The notes under the pieces: model-generated
What the model was told of the DNA's origin: nothing
The model's input: only the letters and a program-made list of their open reading frames with translations
Database searches by the model: none
Made by a program: the position numbers and the translations under genes
Assembly (NCBI GenBank): GCA_021826035.1
Contig: JAKBBE010000106.1
Location: forward strand, 1-9,534
Source of the DNA: Pseudomonadota bacterium
GTDB lineage: Bacteria > Pseudomonadota > Gammaproteobacteria > Steroidobacterales > Steroidobacteraceae
DNA: 9,534 nucleotides
Direction of reading: 5' to 3'
Part shown: positions 1 through 5,728 of the stretch, piece after piece
How positions within the stretch are numbered: position 1 is the first letter of the stretch
How the letters are laid out: each line of letters opens with the position of its first letter

Positions 1-287
<287 letters not shown>

Positions 288-344
288 GCCGAGCAGCAGG
301 GCCGCGGGTGGCGCACGGGTGCCACCGGGCGGCTGAACGCACAG

Positions 345-382
345 GGCCGGCGCAGGCGAGAGCTTGCGCCGGCCTTCTCGTT
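345..382 (+). terminator. Rho-independent terminator of the rpoC operon
   Basis: A 13-bp stem pairs 345-357 (GGCCGGCGCAGGC) with 362-374 (GCTTGCGCCGGCC), with one G-T wobble and a GAGA tetraloop at 358-361. It is followed by the pyrimidine-rich TTCTCGTT. Position just after rpoC and the T-rich 3' side fit an intrinsic terminator. The DUF2937 gene on the other strand stops at 398, so the same hairpin could also serve it, but the T-run in that direction is poor. Confidence 0.75.
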
Positions 383-397
383 ATGGCGGTGCCCGTT

Positions 398-946
398 TCA
401 ACGGGCGGAGCTCGGCGCCGCCGCCGTGGGGGTGCGGTGCCGCCGGCGCGCGATGCGTCGAGCACTTGCGCTGGTGACGGACCACAGGGTCTGGAAGATC
501 AGCCATGCGCAACCGGCGAACACGACGGCAAACAGCAGCGCCGGGCCGGAGAGACCGAAGGTGGGCACCCAGGCCGACGCGGTCGCGCGCAGCAGGGCGG
601 GATCGGGGTGCAGCGCCAGATACCACACTTGGTGATAGAGACTGCCGTGCAACGCGGCCATCTCGTCGCGCAGCTGCTGCACGGAGTGCACGAGCTGTTC
701 GATCACGGCGCCCTCGGCATGGATGGGCGCGACCGGGCTTGCCAAGTGATACGCGATCAGTGCGTGCAGGTGGCCGCCGAAGAACTGATCGGCGATGTTC
801 TGCCAGGGGGCGAGGTCGAGTCGTGCCTGATCCAACCGTCCGCCGAGGCGCTGGCGATATTGCGCGAGAAACCCCGGCACCAGTCCCCCGGTGACGATGG
901 CGCAGACGAGCAGTAATCGATCGATCAGTCCCCGCACGATGAACAT
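398..946 (-). CDS. DUF2937 family membrane protein
   Basis: A 182-residue protein that I recognise as DUF2937, a proteobacterial membrane family with no established function. Residues 4-28 (VRGLIDRLLLVCAIVTGGLVP) form an N-terminal hydrophobic helix, followed by the family-like FLAQYRQRLGGRLDQA. The central part (about 35-118) is soluble and helical, and a second hydrophobic segment spans about 130-155 (GPALLFAVVFAGCAWLIFQ). The last 25 residues are basic and low-complexity (RRIARRRH, then Ala/Pro/Ser-rich). The ATG is supported by a near-perfect ribosome binding site, GAGGAGG, 7 bases upstream. A small hairpin (GCCCGTT/AACGGGC, 391-406) covers the stop codon. The gene converges on rpoC across the terminator. 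Family assignment is by recognition; function is unknown. Confidence 0.85.
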   Translation of the reverse strand: MFIVRGLIDRLLLVCAIVTGGLVPGFLAQYRQRLGGRLDQARLDLAPWQNIADQFFGGHLHALIAYHLASPVAPIHAEGAVIEQLVHSVQQLRDEMAALHGSLYHQVWYLALHPDPALLRATASAWVPTFGLSGPALLFAVVFAGCAWLIFQTLWSVTSASARRIARRRHRTPTAAAPSSAR

Positions 947-1034
947 CGATCAGCCTCCTCGGCGTCCCGAGGGCGCCGTTTCCACGGTGATGCCGCAGCC
1001 GGCGGCGTGGCCGTCACGCACGCCCGGTGCGCAG

Positions 1035-1056
1035 GGCTGCGGGTTCGCCCGCAGCC
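1035..1056. repeat. Perfect 9-bp hairpin with TTCG loop between YciI and DUF2937 genes
   Basis: GGCTGCGGG (1035-1043) pairs perfectly with CCCGCAGCC (1048-1056) around a TTCG loop as read on the plus strand (CGAA on the minus strand). It lies in the 250-bp gap between two minus-strand genes, so it could end the upstream YciI-type transcript or lie in the leader of the DUF2937 gene. No T-run follows on either strand, so it is not a canonical intrinsic terminator. I see no credible gene in the rest of 947-1196. Confidence 0.5.
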
Positions 1057-1196
1057 GCGGGGACGGTTCGATCCGGCGTTCAAGCCCCCCACTTGAGGGT
1101 AGGGCCACGAGGATGGCGGGCGCCGAGTGGCGGCCGGAATCGGTGTGCGCACCTCCCGCAGCGTGCCCCGCGCGCACCGAGGGTCCCGGACCGGGT

Positions 1197-1499
1197 TCAT
1201 ACCGCGTCAGCGCCATCGCTCTCCTGGGCGGAGGCCGCGGTGACGGACCACGTCAGATCCCAGGCCCACACGGCCATCTCCGCCGCCCCGGAGTGGCTCA
1301 GCGGGTCCGCAGCGGCGACCGCTTCGGCTTCCGCCAGCGAATCGGCGCGGATGACGTAGGCGCCCCCGGACTGATCCAGGAAGGGGCCGTGTGCGGCGAG
1401 TCGCCCGCGGATCCGCAGGGCCTCGAGATAGGCGCGATGCGGTGGCAGGACCTCCGCATCGAAATCCGGTGTGCGCAGCGCCAGGATCAAAAAATGCAT
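1197..1499 (-). CDS. YciI-like (YCII domain) protein
   Basis: A 100-residue protein of the YCII/YciI superfamily, small dimeric proteins with a ferredoxin-like fold. The biochemical role of most members is unknown. The family's conserved His and Asp-Pro are present as His21 in PPHRAYLEAL and Asp65-Pro66 in AAADPL. The middle contains the typical GPF turn (38-40) followed by a small strand (GGAYVIRADS) and an Ala/Glu-rich helix. The chosen ATG has GGAGA nine bases upstream. The frame stays open farther upstream to 1763, but those extra 88 residues are Arg/Gly/Ser-rich and unlike the family, so the short form is preferred. The last 14 residues (TAASAQESDGADAV) are an unconserved tail. It is likely transcribed alone, since the next gene in its direction is 250 bp away. 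Confidence 0.85.
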   Translation of the reverse strand: MHFLILALRTPDFDAEVLPPHRAYLEALRIRGRLAAHGPFLDQSGGAYVIRADSLAEAEAVAAADPLSHSGAAEMAVWAWDLTWSVTAASAQESDGADAV

Positions 1500-1726
1500 C
1501 AGCGCGTCTCCGTGGGTTGCCGACCTGCGCCGAATCTGGAGTGGGACGCTGCGGCCGCCCGCCGAACCGAACGGCAGGTTCGTCCTGCCGCGTGCCCGTG
1601 CGGCGACGGAAGCGCCCGCCCAGAGGTGACCCAGCGACGAGTCTACCGGGTTCGCCACAGCGCGTGGCGAACGCCCGAGCCGCAGGGACGGCGCACCGAC
1701 TCTCCATTGCAGTGCGAGGTCCGTCA
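1500..1726. other. Non-coding stretch with two hairpins upstream of two divergent genes
   Basis: Together with the promoter and leader that follow, this makes up the 380-bp gap between the divergent YciI-type and Nramp genes. No open frame here has a ribosome binding site or a recognisable product. It holds two perfect inverted repeats. CGGCAGG/CCTGCCG (1572-1590, 5-base loop) is partly overlapped by an alternative GAACC/GGTTC pairing. GTTCGCCAC/GTGGCGAAC (1650-1672, 5-base loop) is the second. Neither is followed by a T-run. The YciI promoter should lie here on the minus strand, but I cannot place it confidently. Confidence 0.45.
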
Positions 1727-1755
1727 TTGCCTTGTTCGGGGGGCGCTGGTATTCT
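1727..1755 (+). promoter_or_regulatory. Candidate promoter of the Nramp transporter gene
   Basis: TTGCCT (1727-1732) and TATTCT (1750-1755) are separated by exactly 17 bases and match the -35 and -10 consensus at 3-4 and 4 of 6 positions. The expected start of transcription, near 1762, falls on the Fur-type box that follows. An alternative -10 inside that box (TCTTAT) lacks a good -35. Confidence 0.45.
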
Positions 1756-1760
1756 TTATG

Positions 1761-1783
1761 CAAATGCGAATCAGTCTTATTTG
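1761..1783. promoter_or_regulatory. Fur-type operator upstream of the Nramp transporter
   Basis: A 23-bp imperfect palindrome centred on C1772, with outer arms CAAAT and ATTTG. The 19-bp core, AATGCGAAT-C-AGTCTTATT, matches the palindromic Fur consensus AATGAGAAT-N-ATTCTCATT at 15 of 18 informative positions. It is markedly AT-rich against GC-rich surroundings. It lies where the start of transcription is expected, so bound Fur would block the promoter. MntR or another Fur-superfamily protein could be the actual ligand. Confidence 0.6.
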
Positions 1784-1798
1784 TATCCTCTCAACCCA

Positions 1799-1845
1799 GC
1801 CGTAATACGGCCACACCGGCGCCGGTCGGGGTACGGCCCCGGTCG
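1799..1845 (+). promoter_or_regulatory. Structured 5' leader of the Nramp transporter mRNA
   Basis: Three consecutive dyads lie between the Fur-type box and the start codon: GCCGT/ACGGC (1799-1811), the 12-base palindrome ACCGGC-GCCGGT (1815-1826), and CGGGG/CCCCG (1827-1841). The third can extend to about 9 bp, with two wobbles, by pairing 1823-1826 with 1842-1845. The second and third compete for bases 1823-1826. I do not recognise a known riboswitch class here. Confidence 0.3.
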
Positions 1846-1879
1846 TCCCACGGCGTAGATCTGGCCCAGGTGAAGCTCG

Positions 1880-3148
1880 ATGGATCCGACCGCTCGCAAC
1901 CACGCCGTTTCTCCGACCCGCGCGGCACTGCCCGGCTGGAAGCTGTTTCTGGCGGTGATGGGGCCGGGACTGGTGGTCATGCTGGCCGATACCGACGTGG
2001 GCAGCATCATCACCGCTGCGCAGAGCGGCGTGCAGTGGGGCTACCGGCTGCTGCTGCTGCAACTGCTGCTGATTCCGGTGCTGTTCGTGGTGCAGGAGCT
2101 TACCGTGCGCCTCGGCATCTTCACCGGCCAGGGCCACGGCGAACTGATCCGCAAGACCTTCGGCACCGGCTGGGCGTGGTTGTCGGTGTGCGGCCTCGGG
2201 GTGGCGACGCTCGGCGCCTTGGTCACGGAATTCTCCGGTGTCGCCGCCGTCGGGGAGCTGTTCGGTGTCCCGCGCGCGCTCAGCCTCGCGCTGACGGTCG
2301 CGGCGCTGCTGACGATCGTGCTCACCGGCAGCTACCGCCGCGTCGAGCGCGTGGCGATCGGGCTCGGGCTGTTCGAGTTCGCGTTCTTCTTCATTGCCTG
2401 GCGCGCCCATCCGCACGGTGGCGCGATGGCGAGCGGTCTGCTGCACATGCCGCTCGGCAACGATGACTACCTGTACCTGGTGGCCGCCAATATCGGCGCG
2501 GTCATCATGCCGTGGATGATTTTCTACCAGCAGTCCGCCGTGGCGGACAAGAAGCTTCAGCCGCACCATTACCGACACGCCCGCCTCGATACGGCGATTG
2601 GCTCCGTCATCACCCAGGCGGTCATGGCGGCGATCCTGATCGCTGCGGCCGCCACGATCGGCACGCTGCACAGGCAAGCCAGTCTGAACTCGATCGGCGA
2701 CATCACCCAGCTGCTGGTGCCGTTCCTTGGCGTCGATGTCGGCCGGGTCGTGTTTGGACTCGGCACGATCGGCGCGGCGTTGGTGGCGGCGATCGTTGCC
2801 TCGCTGGCGAGCGCCTGGGGGTTCGGCGAGGTCACTGGCTATCGGCACTCGCTCGAGCACCATCCGCTCGAGGCTCCATGGTTCTACGGCATCTACGCAG
2901 CGGCGGTGATCGGTGGGGCGGTGCTGGTGGATCTCGCCCCGAATCTCGTCGAGCTCAATATCGGCGTGGAAGTCATGAATGCGCTCATGTTGCCGCTGGT
3001 GCTGGGGTTTCTGGTGGCGCTCGCCTTCCGCGCGCTGCCGGCGGAGCATCGGCTCAAGGGTCTCTACGCCTGGGTGGTGGTGGCGATTGCGGTGCTCACC
3101 GCCGGGCTCGGCGTCTATGGCGGGATCACCGGCACCCGCCTCCTTTGA
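1880..3148 (+). CDS. Nramp-family divalent metal transporter, variant metal site
   Basis: A 422-residue inner-membrane transporter of the Nramp (SLC11) family, normally proton-coupled importers of Mn2+ or Fe2+. About eleven hydrophobic helices are visible. The N-terminus carries the family's GPGLVVMLADTDVGS block, and VQELTVRLGIFTGQGHGEL follows helix 2. The usual helix-1 DPGN metal motif is DVGS here, so Asp39 is kept and Asn is replaced by Ser42. In helix 6 the usual A-x-x-MPH reads A-V-I-MPW, so Ala207 and Met210 are kept and the conserved His is Trp212. This places it in a divergent subgroup, so its substrate (Mn, Fe or another divalent ion) is uncertain. The ATG has AGGTGAAG just upstream. 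A promoter and Fur-type box precede it, suggesting iron-dependent repression. It is monocistronic as far as visible. Confidence 0.88.
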   Translation: MDPTARNHAVSPTRAALPGWKLFLAVMGPGLVVMLADTDVGSIITAAQSGVQWGYRLLLLQLLLIPVLFVVQELTVRLGIFTGQGHGELIRKTFGTGWAWLSVCGLGVATLGALVTEFSGVAAVGELFGVPRALSLALTVAALLTIVLTGSYRRVERVAIGLGLFEFAFFFIAWRAHPHGGAMASGLLHMPLGNDDYLYLVAANIGAVIMPWMIFYQQSAVADKKLQPHHYRHARLDTAIGSVITQAVMAAILIAAAATIGTLHRQASLNSIGDITQLLVPFLGVDVGRVVFGLGTIGAALVAAIVASLASAWGFGEVTGYRHSLEHHPLEAPWFYGIYAAAVIGGAVLVDLAPNLVELNIGVEVMNALMLPLVLGFLVALAFRALPAEHRLKGLYAWVVVAIAVLTAGLGVYGGITGTRLL

Positions 3149-3166
3149 GCCGCGGCGGACCGCTGC

Positions 3167-3184
3167 GCCGCATTCCCATGCGGC
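3167..3184 (+). terminator. Hairpin after the Nramp gene, possible weak terminator
   Basis: A perfect 7-bp stem, GCCGCAT (3167-3173) with ATGCGGC (3178-3184), encloses a TCCC loop 18 bases after the transporter's stop codon. Position fits a terminator, but no T-run follows. It lies just upstream of the PadR promoter. Confidence 0.35.
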
Positions 3185-3201
3185 CTCGGGGTGAACGGCG
3201 C

Positions 3202-3230
3202 TTCTCATACCTCGCACCGCGAGGTATAGT
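3202..3230 (+). promoter_or_regulatory. Promoter of the PadR operon with overlapping palindromic operator
   Basis: TTCTCA (3202-3207), a 17-base spacer and TATAGT (3225-3230) make a good sigma-70-type promoter. A perfect inverted repeat, ATACCTCGC (3207-3215) and GCGAGGTAT (3219-3227) around a 3-base centre, fills the spacer and runs into the -10. PadR regulators generally bind such AT-ended palindromes, so this is probably the autorepression site. Transcription should start near 3237, at or next to the first ATG of the regulator, so the message may be leaderless. Confidence 0.7.
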
Positions 3231-3236
3231 CCCTCG

Positions 3237-3572
3237 ATGCCCGAGCGTGAACCGACCCTGATGAGTGGTGTTCCGGAGCTGGTGCTGCTGCGGTTGCTGG
3301 CACAGCGCGAGATGTACGGCTATGACATCGCCCGCGCTCTGAAGCTGCTCAGCGACGAGGCGCTCAGCCTCGGCGAGGGCGTGTTGTATCCGGCACTGCA
3401 TGCGCTCGAGGCGCGCGGCCTGCTGCGCTCACGACCGCGGCAGGTCGAGGGCCGAACGCGAATCTATTACCAGGCGACGCCCAAGGGCTGCCGGCGGCTC
3501 GCACGGCTCACCGCGAACTGGCGTCGCATGAGCGACGGAGTGGAGCGCATTCTGGGAGCACACCATGACTGA
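3237..3572 (+). CDS. PadR family transcriptional regulator
   Basis: A 111-residue winged-helix repressor of the PadR family, of the short form made of the DNA-binding domain only. Typical blocks are ELVLLRLLAQREMYGYDIARAL (about 14-35), the recognition region LSLGEGVLYPALHALEARGLL (43-63), and the wing RIYYQATPKGCRRLARL (75-91). The final helix would provide dimerisation. The palindrome over its own -10 suggests autoregulation; the effector is unknown. The first ATG (3237) coincides with the predicted start of transcription and has no ribosome binding site. An in-frame ATG at 3261 (residue 9) is an alternative close to the usual family start and also lacks a clear site. The stop codon overlaps the next gene by 8 bp, so the two are translationally coupled. 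Confidence 0.93.
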   Translation: MPEREPTLMSGVPELVLLRLLAQREMYGYDIARALKLLSDEALSLGEGVLYPALHALEARGLLRSRPRQVEGRTRIYYQATPKGCRRLARLTANWRRMSDGVERILGAHHD

Positions 3573-4275
3573 GCGTCGATTTCTTGCGCTGCAGCGCGCA
3601 CTGATCGGGCGCGGTGTCGCCGTGCGGCACGCGCGGCGGGCAGCGCTCGAACTGCAGTCGCACTTCGAGCAGCTGCGCGAGCAAGGACTCGAGCACGGCG
3701 CTGTGCCGGCCGAGGCGGAACGCCGCGCGCACGAAGCGCTGGGCGGGGACGGGGTGCTCCTCGAGCGCTATGCGGGCCGCGAGGAACTGAAGACCTGGCT
3801 GTGCCGCTGGCCGCTGCTGTGTGTCTTCGGACCGCTCGCGAGCTTCGCCGTGGCGTGCATCTCGCTCATGGCGCTGCTGGTGTTGGCGCTGAATGCGCCG
3901 CGCCTGATGGGGTATCACTACACGGTACCGCTACTGGCCGCCACGGCCGTGAACTCCACGGTCAAGGTGGCCATGCTGTGGGTGTTGCCGGTGACCGTAG
4001 CGGCGCTGTTCGGCGTGCGGGCCTGTGGTCGCCCGGTTCCGGTGAGCGGACTGATCAGCGGGGTGCTGTTGGCGTGTTTCGCGGCCCGACTGATGAACGT
4101 CGGGCTGATGCTCCCGGTCGCGGGGCACCTCGGCAGTGCGTCGATGGGCTTGCAGTTCGCATTCTCGACCGTCGCGAACGAACTGACGCGGGCCCTCATC
4201 ACGACCGCAGTGGCGCTCGCGCCCTATTTCCTGCTGCGGCATCGTCCGGTGACGACCCTCTCGCAGCACGGCTGA
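3565..4275 (+). CDS. Membrane protein paired with the PadR regulator
   Basis: A 236-residue protein. Residues 1-78 are cytosolic and helical, with a pattern (AALELQSHFEQLREQGLEHG, then AEAERRAHEALGGDGVLLERY) resembling the short N-terminal domains of DUF1700-type and 'permease prefix' proteins that are commonly encoded next to PadR regulators. Four hydrophobic segments follow, at about 82-110, 124-150, 160-186 and 198-224. No catalytic motif is visible. It begins within the last codons of the PadR gene (8-bp overlap) and has GGGAG upstream of its ATG. This co-expression suggests that the PadR protein controls its level. I cannot assign a molecular function; an envelope-stress or signalling role would be a guess. 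Confidence 0.8.
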   Translation: MTERRFLALQRALIGRGVAVRHARRAALELQSHFEQLREQGLEHGAVPAEAERRAHEALGGDGVLLERYAGREELKTWLCRWPLLCVFGPLASFAVACISLMALLVLALNAPRLMGYHYTVPLLAATAVNSTVKVAMLWVLPVTVAALFGVRACGRPVPVSGLISGVLLACFAARLMNVGLMLPVAGHLGSASMGLQFAFSTVANELTRALITTAVALAPYFLLRHRPVTTLSQHG

Positions 4276-4283
4276 GCGGCCCC

Positions 4284-4849
4284 ATGCGCACCGAGCCTCA
4301 CCGGCTCGGACTGCGGCGCAGTGTCGCGGCCGCACTGGTACTGGCGCTGCATGCGGCACTGATCGGCATCCTGTTGGCCCGGCATGCCCCGCCGCCTCGG
4401 CGGCGCCTGGGTCCGGTAGTTGAGCGGTTGGATCTGCTGCCGCACTGCTGCCGCGCAATCGCGCCCCGACCCCGATCGTGCCGCGCCGAGGCGGCGCTGC
4501 GGTGCGTGCTCAGACGCGCCTGCCTCCCGCAATCCGGTGGTTCGCCGCGCTACGGCACGTGGCCCGGTCCATCGACGCACGTCGCGCAGCGCCTGCGGTG
4601 GCCATCGGCTTTCCTCGCACGGATCCCTTTCATCAGGCGCCACGCAGGCGTTCCTGGGACGGATGGAACAGGGCCGCGACGCACCGCATCCAGAGGCTGC
4701 GATCCGGCGGCTTCGCGGTCACGCTCAACGATCATTGTGCGATCGATTTTGAGCCGCTCCCTATCATCGGTTGTGCCTTGGGCAAGATCTCTGTGCCGGG
4801 GGATCTGTTCAAACACATGCGCCCTCGGTCGGCCGGTGGCCTGCCTTAG
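4284..4849 (+). pseudogene. TonB-like small membrane-anchored protein, frameshifted
   Basis: The reading frame from ATG 4284 encodes a basic start, one transmembrane helix (SVAAALVLALHAALIGILLARH) and a Pro/Arg-rich stretch ending VVERLDLLP, the layout of TonB-like periplasmic proteins. After about residue 53 this frame becomes implausible. A second frame, open from 4424 to the TAG at 4849, encodes a convincing C-terminus: RRSWDGWNRAATHRIQ, then VTLNDHCAIDFEPLPIIGCA and a final GDLFKHM. This matches my recollection of hypothetical TonB-like proteins in Xanthomonadales-type bacteria. A 10-bp direct repeat with an 11-bp period (4434-4454) sits at the join; removing one unit restores a single frame of 184 residues reading LDLLP-RNRAPTPIVP. 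The gene starts 8 bp after the membrane protein, so it is the third gene of the PadR operon. It is either a recent pseudogene or a sequencing error. Confidence 0.7.
4434..4454 (+). repeat. 11-bp-period tandem duplication causing the frameshift
   Basis: CTGCTGCCGC occurs at 4434-4443 and again at 4445-4454, separated by one A. One extra 11-bp unit shifts the frame by 2 modulo 3, which is exactly the shift between the N-terminal and C-terminal parts of the TonB-like gene. Confidence 0.75.
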
Positions 4850-5622
4850 GACTTACTTGATTTAACCAGCCAGAACAGACCGGTCTCGAGCACGAAGCTC
4901 CCGTCCGCCTCGAGCGCGAGCGCTTCCTGTACCTCGCGCGGTGCACCGCTCTGCAGCGCACGGATTGCCGCCACCGAGGTCTCGGGCGTGCGCATGCGCG
5001 CCACCCACGAGGCGAACTCGATGCGCACGGGCCACTGCCGATATTCGAGTTCGGTGAGCCCGGCCCCGGCGAGCAGTTGACGCCATTCGCGTAACGAGCG
5101 GTTGCGCACGTGGGACGGATCGCGCAGCAGCTCCATCGCTTGAAAGTGCGTATCCACGAGCGGGTCCTCGGGTGCGACGACATCGATGATGAGCGCATGA
5201 CCCCCGGGCTCGAGCACTCGACTCATCTCCTGCACAGCGGCCGGCAGGCGCGTCCAGTGATGCGCGCTGTAGCGGGTGCCTACGAGCGCGAAGCTCTCCG
5301 GCGCAAAGGGCAGCGACTCGGCACTGCCGCAGCGCACCTCGATCCGGCTGAACCCGCGCGCCGCAGCGCCACGCGTCACGGCCGCGAGCATGTTCGCGGA
5401 CGGGTCGAGCGCCACGACGTGCCCGACGTGCGGGGCGATTGCAAAAGACAGATGGCCTGCACCGCAGCCGACGTCGAGCGCCCGCTGCAGGCCGCCGGCG
5501 CACTGTCCAAGGAGCCCCTGGACGTGCTCCAGATCGGGACCGGCCGCATGCACCGCGCTGAGCAGGTACGCCTCGGCGCGCGGATCGAACTGAGTGTGCA
5601 CGGTCTGTTCGTGAGAACGCAT
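4846..5622 (-). CDS. Class I SAM-dependent methyltransferase
   Basis: A 258-residue cytosolic methyltransferase of the UbiE/YcgJ-like class I fold; its substrate is unknown. The SAM-binding motif I is ALDVGCGAGHLSFAIA (48-63), with the acidic end of strand 2 in VVALDPSANML (69-79). The motif RCGSAESLPFAPESF (97-111) and the post-motif LEPGGHALIIDVVAPEDPLVDT (137-158) follow in order. TRYSAHHW (116-123) and LRDPSHVRNRSLREW (166-180) are features I associate with one proteobacterial subfamily. ATG 5622 is chosen because GGAG lies 7 bases upstream; an in-frame TTG two codons earlier is too close to that site. Its stop codon TAA overlaps the TAG of the convergent TonB-like gene. It is divergent from the MmyB-like regulator, 106 bp away. 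Confidence 0.92.
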   Translation of the reverse strand: MRSHEQTVHTQFDPRAEAYLLSAVHAAGPDLEHVQGLLGQCAGGLQRALDVGCGAGHLSFAIAPHVGHVVALDPSANMLAAVTRGAAARGFSRIEVRCGSAESLPFAPESFALVGTRYSAHHWTRLPAAVQEMSRVLEPGGHALIIDVVAPEDPLVDTHFQAMELLRDPSHVRNRSLREWRQLLAGAGLTELEYRQWPVRIEFASWVARMRTPETSVAAIRALQSGAPREVQEALALEADGSFVLETGLFWLVKSSKS

Positions 5623-5651
5623 GGCCAATCTCCGCCCGCGGTGACCGGGTC

Positions 5652-5679
5652 AGTATGCGCGCGAGGTATCCTGGTACAA
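5652..5679 (-). promoter_or_regulatory. Candidate promoter of the methyltransferase gene
   Basis: On the minus strand, TTGTAC (5679-5674) and CATACT (5657-5652), 16 bases apart, match the -35 and -10 consensus at 4 and 4 of 6 positions. A start near 5645 would leave a leader of about 23 bases including the GGAG site. Confidence 0.4.
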
Positions 5680-5707
5680 GACTGCTGCGGATACTATTAC
5701 CAATACC
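5665..5707. promoter_or_regulatory. Dyad symmetry between divergent regulator and methyltransferase genes
   Basis: GGTAT (5665-5669) and TGGTA (5672-5676) are mirrored by TACCA (5698-5702) and ATACC (5703-5707). A further pairing, GTATCC/GGATAC (5666-5671 and 5689-5694), is nested within. The dyad overlaps the candidate methyltransferase -35 and the likely promoter region of the MmyB-like regulator (a possible -10 is TACTAT at 5692-5697). It is a candidate operator for that regulator. Confidence 0.35.
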
Positions 5708-5728
5708 ACCCCGATCCTGGCGGTCCCC

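Noticed and set aside
1500..1763. An 88-residue N-terminal extension of the YciI-type protein
   Set aside because: The extension has no family similarity, and a good ribosome binding site precedes the internal ATG at 1499.
891..1805. A 304-codon plus-strand frame antisense to the YciI-type gene
   Set aside because: Product is low-complexity Arg/Pro/Gly with no ribosome binding site or family likeness.
1799..1845. A manganese or magnesium riboswitch ahead of the Nramp gene
   Set aside because: The hairpins are present, but I cannot find the conserved core of the yybP-ykoY or other metal riboswitches.
1724..3217. A 497-codon open frame on the minus strand opposite the Nramp gene
   Set aside because: Its product is rich in His, Gln, Arg and Asp with no domain pattern, as is typical for the antisense of a GC-rich membrane protein gene; the Nramp frame is unmistakable.
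4424..4460. Programmed ribosomal frameshifting in the TonB-like gene
   Set aside because: No slippery heptamer or obvious stimulatory structure is present at the join; the 11-bp duplication explains the frame change more simply.
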